The notes under the pieces: generated by a model
Told to the model about the DNA's origin: nothing
The model's database searches: none
Seen by the model: the letters and a program-made list of their open reading frames with translations, nothing else
Assembly (NCBI RefSeq): GCF_900116175.1
Contig: NZ_FPCH01000003.1
Coordinates: forward strand, 310,001 to 374,000
Direction of reading: 5' to 3'
DNA: 64,000 bases
Source: Hyphomicrobium facile
GTDB taxonomy: Bacteria > Pseudomonadota > Alphaproteobacteria > Rhizobiales > Hyphomicrobiaceae
Translations under genes and position numbers: made by a program
In this document: piece after piece, positions 9,692-15,814 of the stretch
Layout of the letters: each line of letters opens with the position of its first letter
How positions within the stretch are numbered: position 1 is the first letter of the stretch

Positions 9692-10039
9692 AACTTCAAT
9701 CCTCGGACGCCACTCACTAGGTCAGCGAGGAACCCAGCAAGAAATGCGCCGAGCCCAAGCACGACGAACGATAATTGCTTTGGATTCGTGGAGTAGATCG
9801 GAACGGATGGGGTCTGGAGGGTGCGCGCGATCGGACCTTGGTCTTAGCGGCGCTGAGGATTGCCGGACCATCGTCGAGCCGATGATGGGGGCAGAAGACA
9901 ATTGCAGCCGGCTGGAGTTCGCGTCGCGCGACTACCTGCCAGTGTCGTCGTACCGAAATGAATCAAATGACAGATGAAAAAGGAAAGTAGGAACAGGAGC
10001 GGTCAAGCCGCTCCATTCCAGGCCGTCTCGAGTAAAAGC
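9692..10039. other. Intergenic, no supported gene
   Basis: No convincing gene. On the minus strand a stop-free stretch ending near 9670 would encode a short hydrophobic tail (LGLGAFLAGFLADLVSG) but has no ATG or ribosome binding site, so it is not called. Confidence 0.4.
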
Positions 10040-10621
10040 CTACTCGCTTTCACTCATGAATTTCTCGGCGGCCGTTACCAAGCTCGTCTTCGGATTGGCC
10101 GCACAGTAATCGGCGATATCGCTCGTCTGCTTGATGAACTTCTCGATATCCAGCATCGTCGAGCCATTGTTGTAGCTAGCGTGATAGCCGGCGAGCCACA
10201 TGAATGTATCACCGATGTTTTTCTGGACGTCCTTGTTCGTCAGAACGGACTCGCACGTCACGATCGCGAGGTCGACGCTCTCTGGGCTCGCGTCTTCGAT
10301 GTTTTCGCCCATGAATTTTTCGGTCGCCGACAGCACGCCGATGCCAGGATGCTCGGAGCAAAATTCAACGGTTTTGTTGAATGAGTCCGATAGTTTGTCC
10401 CAATCGACGACGGTGCCCTGATCGACGGTCGCGTGGTATCCGCCCATCCAATTCAGAATGCCGTTCACGAACGAAAGATCATCCTTCGTCTTTGCTGCGT
10501 AGGCCGAAGCCAGTTTCTCGCAGCTGATCGTCGATACGTCGATTGGATCGGCGGACGCTGCGAGCGGAAAAACTGCCAAGAGAAACAGCGAAGACAATGC
10601 GGAAAGGAAGATACGCTTCAT
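10040..10621 (-). CDS. Periplasmic HdeA/HdeB-like protein with two tandem domains
   Basis: A 193-residue exported protein with a clear signal peptide (cleavage near ASA-DP, about residue 24). The mature part is two copies of the same about 75-residue unit. Copy 1 has the landmarks ISCEKLA, NWMGGYHA, FCSEHPG and SATEKFMGE. Copy 2 has VTCESVL, MWLAGYHA, YCAANPK and TAAEKFMSE. Each copy keeps two Cys, as in the HdeA fold where they form the single disulfide. HdeA proteins are acid-activated periplasmic chaperones of about 110 residues with a single domain, so a covalent tandem is unusual. It appears to be a single-gene unit. Confidence 0.8.
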   Translation of the reverse strand: MKRIFLSALSSLFLLAVFPLAASADPIDVSTISCEKLASAYAAKTKDDLSFVNGILNWMGGYHATVDQGTVVDWDKLSDSFNKTVEFCSEHPGIGVLSATEKFMGENIEDASPESVDLAIVTCESVLTNKDVQKNIGDTFMWLAGYHASYNNGSTMLDIEKFIKQTSDIADYCAANPKTSLVTAAEKFMSESE

Positions 10622-10900
10622 AGAACAGTCCCTGATTGACTCACCGGCCGCCGCTGTGCCTGCGAGCCGGGACGCGGGACGATCCCCGAGCCGGGACTTC
10701 TTATCCTAGAGAGATTAACCAATGGGGAAGAGTGATCGAGGTGAACAACGGTCAGCTTTTATCGTTGTGATGTCAGCCGATCGTTGGAGGATTCGACAGT
10801 AGCGAACCGAAGCGACCACGGGCCAAAAACGCACCTGTCCTGACGAGGCACGCAGATTGCAAACGTTGGGGTGAAGCACAGCGTTAGAGGCGCCGGTGGC

Positions 10901-11104
10901 ATGTTTAGAGACAACGTCATTTGGGTTGATTTCCGCGTCTCGAAGGACATTAGAGAGCGGCAAGCTTTGTCATTTGCGGAGCGCCTGAAGGCGAGCCCGG
11001 CCCAATCGCGCGGTCATGTCGAGGTGACGAAAACCGCGATCGAGGCCGTCAGGAGGATGCTCGCAGGTTCGCCGGTGTTCCCCAAACACCCCGACAAGCC
11101 ATAG
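10901..11104 (+). CDS. Small hypothetical protein
   Basis: A 67-residue protein beginning MFRDNVIWVDFRVSK; not recognised. The ATG at 10901 is preceded by GAGG about 10 bases upstream, and an in-frame GTG at 10871 would add ten residues. It is mildly basic with no membrane segment. Support is limited to the start context and plausible composition. Confidence 0.4.
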   Translation: MFRDNVIWVDFRVSKDIRERQALSFAERLKASPAQSRGHVEVTKTAIEAVRRMLAGSPVFPKHPDKP

Positions 11105-11124
11105 CGCCGGAGGCGACCGGAGGT

Positions 11125-11457
11125 TCAGGAAGCTCGTCTTCGGCTTGGGTGCGCCGGATAGAATACGTCCGATCCGCTTATCCCGTATTGCGATAGGTCG
11201 CGAGGTTCCAAACTGTTGGCCGAGACCACGACTGGAACCTCGAGAGCCTTGACGGCATCGCAGAAGTCCAACGTGTCGGCTTCAACGTCAAATTCAATGA
11301 CGACAGAATCGACCTTCGTCTTCCGCACGAACTCGAGTGCGTGGCCGTATGATCCGAAGACATAGGCGCTGCCGTTTCGCTTTTGGCGCGCATCGCAAAA
11401 CCGCATTCGGTGATTGCTCGAGCGCTCGACGATGACGATTGCCCTGTAGCTTCCCAT
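11125..11457 (-). CDS. Hypothetical protein with receiver-like alpha/beta pattern
   Basis: A 110-residue protein with no recognised family. It begins MGSYRAIVIVERSS, and strands VDSVVIEFDVEAD and LEVPVVVSAN follow at receiver-like spacing, but the acidic pocket and conserved Lys of real receivers are missing. GGAGG and AGAGG lie upstream of the ATG. It stands alone, convergent with the small gene at 10901. Confidence 0.5.
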   Translation of the reverse strand: MGSYRAIVIVERSSNHRMRFCDARQKRNGSAYVFGSYGHALEFVRKTKVDSVVIEFDVEADTLDFCDAVKALEVPVVVSANSLEPRDLSQYGISGSDVFYPAHPSRRRAS

Positions 11458-11723
11458 GATGGGTACCTCTGAGCCTCCCGGCCTCAGGAGCGGGTTGTTC
11501 CGCGGTCCGTCAGATCAATCTATCGGCGGCCCGTGAGGTGACAATCGGGAAAAGACAGCGCCGCCAAAATTTCTGTGAGTCCGGAGGAGGGCGCTGTGAT
11601 GGGCGCAGCTCCGAATAGACTTCATCGCGCCAACAGAACGTGCCGACAAAGCTCTGCAAAAGCGCTTTCAAGCACCGCTGATCGTCGCGATAGCGTGAAG
11701 CCTCCTTGGACCGAGACGGGAGG

Positions 11724-11840
11724 TCAGGGATGGGTGGCGTCGTAGTGCGCAACCTGGTTGTACATAATGAAGCGGCCGGCCACGAAGCCAATCGCGATCA
11801 GGATGCAAGCGATGGCAAAGAGTCTGACGTGGCGATGCAT
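11724..11840 (-). CDS. Small single-span membrane protein (38 aa)
   Basis: The ATG at 11840 follows a good GGAGG site (4 bases away). The peptide MHRHVRLFAIACILIAIG carries one hydrophobic span (about 7-26) followed by a short polar, His-containing tail. It is too short for most gene finders and sits inside a longer antisense open frame. It resembles small inner-membrane proteins of alphaproteobacteria in form only. Confidence 0.5.
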   Translation of the reverse strand: MHRHVRLFAIACILIAIGFVAGRFIMYNQVAHYDATHP

Positions 11841-12110
11841 AGGGCCTCCGATCACCAAAAGCCCGTGTCTGCCACACGGTGCACGGCAAAGTCGAGCGCC
11901 ATCGCTCGCGGAAAGCGCGAACCCCGAGCGCCCTGGCGGAAAAGTCGGTCCTTTGCATGTGAGCCAGGGACTAGAGTTCCCGACTTGAACAATTCCCCTA
12001 CGCTCCATTAACGACGAAGCATCGGAGCGACCGATCATGCGCCGCTTCTTGATAGCCTCGTCGTGGCCCGCCGGAGTCTCCGGGGCCTCTCTTTGATTTT
12101 GAGGTGCGGC

Positions 12111-12638
12111 ATGTCCATTTCCGAAAAAGACGCGAAGAGCCTGCTGAGCCATGAGGAATACGAGGCCGTGAAATCGGCCTACCACCCGGCGATTTATGCG
12201 CTGGATCGAGACGGTCTCAGAAATCTCGCTTTGCGGCTCGAGGGCTACCGTGAGAAGGCGAAGACATTCGCTCGCCAGAAGCGCCGCGAAGCGAAGGGAA
12301 CGGCGGAACCTCGAGGCAAGAGCTTTCCGGGAACCGCCGATCAACCGGCGAAGAAGAAGCAGGTGTTTGCGCACGCTCTCAAGGTCGTGAAAAAAGAACG
12401 GGCGCGTCTCCACAATTTGGATGTCCGCGCACAGAACGTGGAAGCTGCCCATCGCGCGCTGGCTCTCCGCCGCGCGAGCCAGTTCACTCATCATCCGCAG
12501 GGCGACCCCACGGCGAACCCGGGTCAACAAGCGAAAGGCGGCCGTCCGAAACGCGTTCGCACTCCGGGCAGCAAAGTTGGCAGTATCTTGAAGGCCAATG
12601 CGCGGGCCCAGGCCAAACGCGATCACCGGCCGAATTAG
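12111..12638 (+). CDS. Basic hypothetical protein
   Basis: A 175-residue, strongly basic, probably cytoplasmic protein. It starts MSISEKDAKSLLSHEEYEAV. The middle (about 40-70) is Arg/Lys/Glu-rich and likely helical; the tail is Gly/Pro/Lys-rich and ends KANARAQAKRDHRPN. Such composition fits nucleic-acid contact, but no domain can be named. The ATG at 12111 is favoured over an upstream in-frame start because the extra residues look non-coding. The longer antisense frame over it (to 12692) is a shadow. Confidence 0.6.
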   Translation: MSISEKDAKSLLSHEEYEAVKSAYHPAIYALDRDGLRNLALRLEGYREKAKTFARQKRREAKGTAEPRGKSFPGTADQPAKKKQVFAHALKVVKKERARLHNLDVRAQNVEAAHRALALRRASQFTHHPQGDPTANPGQQAKGGRPKRVRTPGSKVGSILKANARAQAKRDHRPN

Positions 12639-12746
12639 GCAGCGTGACGAATAGATCTTGCCAAGCTTCGGACTAGCGAGATTTTCGACCACTCGAGAAA
12701 GGGGCCGCCTAGTTGCGACTTGCCTGCAGACCAGGCGGCCAAGAAA

Positions 12747-13154
12747 TTATTCGACCAGAAGCAAGAATGATTTCCCGGCGTCCGTGGTGAGCTCTTTGTC
12801 GTCAAGCGTCCCATCGTTGTCGGGATCGGCCGCCTTGAAGCGCACTTCGACCAGCGTGTCGTATTCTTTCTGGTCGATGGTTCCGTCGCTGTCGGGGTCG
12901 GCAGACTTGAGGGCAGCCTCGTCAACCCGGCCGGACAGTTCCTTCGCATCCAGAGTGCCGTCGTTATCCGGATCGAGCTTAGCAAATAACTTTGCTCCCG
13001 CCGCCTTTGCCTCGGTTGCATCGATCGTACCGTCGTTGTCGGGATCGAGGGCCGTGAGGGATGAGGAAGCCGCCAGGAGCGGGGTAGAGTGATTGACGCA
13101 AATAATCCCGGAGACAGCCATCAGCGCAGCGGCGCTCAGCAACTTCACGTTCAT
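12747..13154 (-). CDS. lanM: Lanmodulin, periplasmic lanthanide-binding EF-hand protein
   Basis: Exported protein of 135 residues that binds rare-earth ions with very high affinity in methylotrophs using lanthanide-dependent (XoxF-type) methanol dehydrogenase. After a signal peptide (about 1-29) come four EF loops: DPDNDGTIDATE (37-48), DPDNDGTLDAKE (61-72), DPDSDGTIDQKE (86-97) and DPDNDGTLDDKE (110-121). Two lanmodulin hallmarks are visible: Pro at loop position 2 in all four hands, and only 12-13 residues between loops, where ordinary calcium EF hands have about 25. I chose the ATG at 13154; the longer frame to 13238 only adds residues before the signal peptide. It lies downstream of a LuxR-type regulator with a 252-base gap holding palindromic sites. 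From memory the Methylorubrum extorquens protein has Asn at position 1 of loop 4; here it is Asp. Confidence 0.93.
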   Translation of the reverse strand: MNVKLLSAAALMAVSGIICVNHSTPLLAASSSLTALDPDNDGTIDATEAKAAGAKLFAKLDPDNDGTLDAKELSGRVDEAALKSADPDSDGTIDQKEYDTLVEVRFKAADPDNDGTLDDKELTTDAGKSFLLLVE

Positions 13155-13225
13155 TCGAATAGTCTCCTGTTCGTGGATCGCGATCGACGCCGATCCATGG
13201 CGATCCCAACCTGCAAGTTCAGGAT

Positions 13226-13318
13226 AAATTCCCAGCACGCGTCACTAGTTGCACCGTAGCAGAGGACAAATTCCCGCTTTAAGGTGATATTTCGGAGGTA
13301 AAATCGGGAATAATTCCC
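13226..13318. promoter_or_regulatory. lanM upstream region with GGGAAT-A-ATTCCC palindrome and two half sites
   Basis: A perfect 13-base palindrome GGGAATAATTCCC lies at 13306-13318, about 152-164 bases before the lanM ATG. Half sites AAATTCCC occur at 13226-13233 and 13268-13275, so ATTCCC recurs three times in under 100 bases. A related 13-base site precedes the regulator gene at 14102. This looks like an operator array for lanM; the binding protein is inferred, with the adjacent regulator the first candidate. Confidence 0.5.
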
Positions 13319-13406
13319 TCAAATTCGGCAAAAGGCGCAACGATACGACCTTCACAAATGCCCGGCCATGAACGAGCCGGCGAGCCAAGGTGAGAAGGCG
13401 CGCTCG

Positions 13407-14024
13407 TCAGATGAGTTTCAACTCGACCGCGATGCGAACCATTTCGGAAGACGTGCGTGCACTGAGCTTCGTGCGAAGCGCCGCGCAATCGGCCGCAACC
13501 GTCTTATAAGAAACCGAAATGTCATTGGCGATTTCGGCCATGCTCCGGCCTCTCGCCAGCATTCTGAGCACCAGATGCTCGCGATCGCTCAGCAATGCCG
13601 TCGTTCCGCGTGCACCAGCCCGAAGCAACGCCATCTCCTGGGTGAGATCATCTGATATCCAGGTGTCTCCGCGCGAAACCGCAAGGACAGCATCCCTCAG
13701 ATCGAATGGGTTGCCATTCTTGCTGACATAACTTTTTGCCCCGCATTCGATGGCTTGTATGGCGAGCATGGGCGTGTCGCTCATGGCGAAGACGACAATC
13801 CGGACTTCTGGAATTTGGGCTACGAATTCCCGAGTCAATTCCAGGCCGGAGCCATCCGGAAGATTGATATTGATGACGGTGACGTCGGGCTCTTCTTCCT
13901 TCATCGCAATGCGCGCCGCTGACGCCGTCCTTGCTTCTACCATCGTCACTCCGTCATCCTTCGAGAACAAGGCCCGACAGCCGGCAATGACGATCGGGTG
14001 GTCCTCTACGACGAGAAGCTTCAC
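13407..14024 (-). CDS. LuxR-type response regulator with Asn in place of the phosphoacceptor Asp
   Basis: About 205 residues, cytoplasmic, DNA-binding. The receiver starts KLLVVEDHP and keeps the acidic pair (E7, D8) and the Lys (AKSYVSKNG). The phosphoacceptor position reads VININLPDG, where relatives have VxxDxNLPDG: codon AAT gives Asn52. It therefore should not be phosphorylated normally. The C-terminal helix-turn-helix is present (LSDREHLVLRMLARGRSMAE, then SVSYKTVAADCAAL). The GTG at 14024 has AGGAG upstream and gives a standard receiver start; a TTG at 14087 is possible. No kinase gene is adjacent. It precedes lanM on the same strand. Confidence 0.85.
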   Translation of the reverse strand: MKLLVVEDHPIVIAGCRALFSKDDGVTMVEARTASAARIAMKEEEPDVTVININLPDGSGLELTREFVAQIPEVRIVVFAMSDTPMLAIQAIECGAKSYVSKNGNPFDLRDAVLAVSRGDTWISDDLTQEMALLRAGARGTTALLSDREHLVLRMLARGRSMAEIANDISVSYKTVAADCAALRTKLSARTSSEMVRIAVELKLI

Positions 14025-14101
14025 GGCTGTTCGTTCTCCTGACTTGCTGACCCGATTTCGTTCTAGCGAGCGATAAGTAATTCTCAACGCTGATTTTTTC
14101 C

Positions 14102-14114
14102 GGGAATTTTTCCC
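14102..14114. promoter_or_regulatory. GGGAA-TTT-TTCCC inverted repeat upstream of the regulator gene
   Basis: Same 13-base architecture (GGGAA, 3 bases, TTCCC) as the site upstream of lanM. It lies 78 bases before the chosen GTG of the regulator, a position suited to autoregulation. Inferred operator. Confidence 0.45.
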
Positions 14115-14254
14115 GCTCCCGTTCGCGAGACGTTGATGTCCATTCAGCTGCGTCTCAATCTCGCTATCGCATCTTGCCGACGCTGGGCCTCACGGCGTCG
14201 CTATGCCCCGGCGTCGACGTGGAAATGCCGATCGCTCTCTGCTAGAAGCCAGCC

Positions 14255-14614
14255 ATGTCAATCAGGTCGCTAATCCAAATTTTCATTTGGGCGTGTTTTG
14301 CCGTCGGCACGCTGCAAGCGACCAATGCTGCCCAACATCACGTCGAAGCGGGAACACAACTCGCCTCCCTTTGGAGCGATAAGGACGCCAGGTTCCTATC
14401 GCCTTCGCGCGTGCAGGTCGTTCCGAGTGCGCACTCTTTCATAAAGCCGGACGGTGGATCGAAGCGGTTCAGCTCCACGATCCCGCCCGACACTCAATTC
14501 TGCGCGCAGCTGTCGCAGCTCTTGTGCGTGAGCCACACGCCGCGTTCTTGCGGGCTCGGTGCGTATTATCTCGAACGAACATCGCATGATCCGCGCGCGC
14601 CACCGTTAGGCTGA
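14255..14614 (+). CDS. Hypothetical exported protein
   Basis: A 119-residue protein with a typical signal peptide (about 1-26, ending TNAAQ). The mature region has no recognised domain; two Cys in FCAQLSQLLC and one in SCGLG could form a disulfide or bind a metal. The ribosome binding site is weak. It diverges from the regulator of the lanM locus, which makes it of contextual interest. Confidence 0.5.
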   Translation: MSIRSLIQIFIWACFAVGTLQATNAAQHHVEAGTQLASLWSDKDARFLSPSRVQVVPSAHSFIKPDGGSKRFSSTIPPDTQFCAQLSQLLCVSHTPRSCGLGAYYLERTSHDPRAPPLG

Positions 14615-14714
14615 GCCGAACCAACCCACCACAATCTATTGAACACTGCACGCACGCCAAGTGTCGTCTTCGGATCGACGCTCGATAGTGCATGCCTCAA
14701 CACGGACAAACGTC

Positions 14715-14876
14715 ATGAATGACATCAACTTAACGACTGAACCCTCGCGGCCGGAAATCTCCGAGCGGGAGGCGCAGCTCATCGAAAAGCTGGGAGCTCG
14801 ACTTCTGCTGATCTGGATTTTGGGATTTGTGGCGAGCATTGAATTGCTCATGATCGTCCACATTCTGAGACACTAA
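14715..14876 (+). CDS. Small membrane-anchored protein (53 aa)
   Basis: Starts MNDINLTTEPSRPEISEREA. An N-terminal charged helix (about 12-28) is followed by one membrane span (LLLIWILGFVASIELLMIV, about 30-48) and a short HILRH end. An in-frame upstream start at 14661 adds unlikely residues. A strong intrinsic terminator follows directly, which supports a real transcription unit. Function unknown. Confidence 0.6.
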   Translation: MNDINLTTEPSRPEISEREAQLIEKLGARLLLIWILGFVASIELLMIVHILRH

Positions 14877-14882
14877 GCCCAG

Positions 14883-14910
14883 GGGCCGCGATCAGATTTG
14901 GTCGCGGCCC
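14883..14910 (+). terminator. Rho-independent terminator
   Basis: Stem GGGCCGCGA (14883-14891) pairs with TCGCGGCCC (14902-14910), can extend by two pairs, and is followed by TTATTT. It ends the small membrane protein gene and may also work for the convergent glycosyltransferase gene. Confidence 0.8.
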
Positions 14911-14947
14911 TTATTTGTGAAATTGAGGCGCGCTTGCTTTCTCGCAA

Positions 14948-15655
14948 TCAGGTCAAACCCACAATCGATTGGACCGCGCACCAAAGGTATCTGACGAGTC
15001 CCATCTGCTGAATATTGAATAAGTGGCGGGCGCGGCGATTATACGATCGCGGCCTGCTCCTTTTCGAGATCGTTGATGTAAGGCTGGCGTCGATGTGGAC
15101 CACGGGCGGCACGACCCCGAACACATTCAATTTCAAATCCCACGGCCATTTTATTTCGACATCTATCGGCAGTCTTACAGTCCGCGGCCTCAACAGCTTG
15201 CGAGCACCCGCAGCGCTTACGATAAGCCCAGCCGCACCGGGCGGTATTTTTGAATACCGGACCAACCGTTTGCCTTTTGTCATCCTGGAAACGGTGTGAG
15301 TCGCCCACTTCGACGCACGCACGAGCCTGATTATATCCCAGTCATGGGGGGCACTTGAAACGGCTTCGTTGACCGCTTCTTGAAATGCCGCTGTCGGCCT
15401 TGCGTCGTCCTCTAAAACAACTGCCCAAGGGAGATTTTGGTCTAAGATTTTTGAGGCGGCCGTCAAATGGCTGGCCGAGCAGCCCGTCTCGCCGGGCGGC
15501 ATCGAGAAGTCGTAGTAATCACGCAGTTTGTCAGGCAGTTCGTACCCTTCAATGCCGGAAACTCGCTCGGCACTGAGCCCAACCTCAGAGAGCGCTAATT
15601 CTATTCGCTCACGCCGCCGAACATCTACGTCCCGATTGATATAAAAAACGCGCAT
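14948..15655 (-). CDS. Glycosyltransferase family 25 (lipooligosaccharide type)
   Basis: Probable cytoplasmic or membrane-associated sugar transferase that builds the core of surface glycolipid, 235 residues. It starts MRVFYINRD, with the GT25 features RRERIELALSEVGL, GCSASHLTA (the family's GC-S-H block) and the acidic motif WAVVLEDDARP, likely the nucleotide-sugar/metal site. The C-terminal part is basic. An upstream in-frame start at 15694 is possible. It diverges from the phosphoethanolamine-transferase-like gene, and together they suggest envelope lipid modification; donor and acceptor are unknown. Confidence 0.85.
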   Translation of the reverse strand: MRVFYINRDVDVRRRERIELALSEVGLSAERVSGIEGYELPDKLRDYYDFSMPPGETGCSASHLTAASKILDQNLPWAVVLEDDARPTAAFQEAVNEAVSSAPHDWDIIRLVRASKWATHTVSRMTKGKRLVRYSKIPPGAAGLIVSAAGARKLLRPRTVRLPIDVEIKWPWDLKLNVFGVVPPVVHIDASLTSTISKRSRPRSYNRRARHLFNIQQMGLVRYLWCAVQSIVGLT

Positions 15656-15814
15656 TTCGTCACGACAATCGATCTTATATATTCCGCTGCCCATCCTACA
15701 AAGCCGCTCATATCGCGCACAAGTGATAAAAATGACGTACAGATCATAAATGTCTGCGCCGATACCCGCGCGCCGCGCTTTCGCCCCTCCACCTTTGAGC
15801 GTCCAATATGGTAG

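Noticed and set aside
9670..9830. Minus-strand short hydrophobic frame upstream of the di-heme protein
   Set aside because: It looks like a membrane span but has no ATG and no ribosome binding site before the in-frame stop.
11724..12692. A 322-codon minus-strand open frame
   Set aside because: It is antisense to the gene at 12111-12638 and shows no domain. Only its last 38 codons, with their own ribosome site, look coding.
13226..13318. Repeats near lanM considered as a CRISPR or mobile-element end
   Set aside because: Only a 13-base palindrome and two half sites; no spacer pattern and no transposase. An operator is the better reading.
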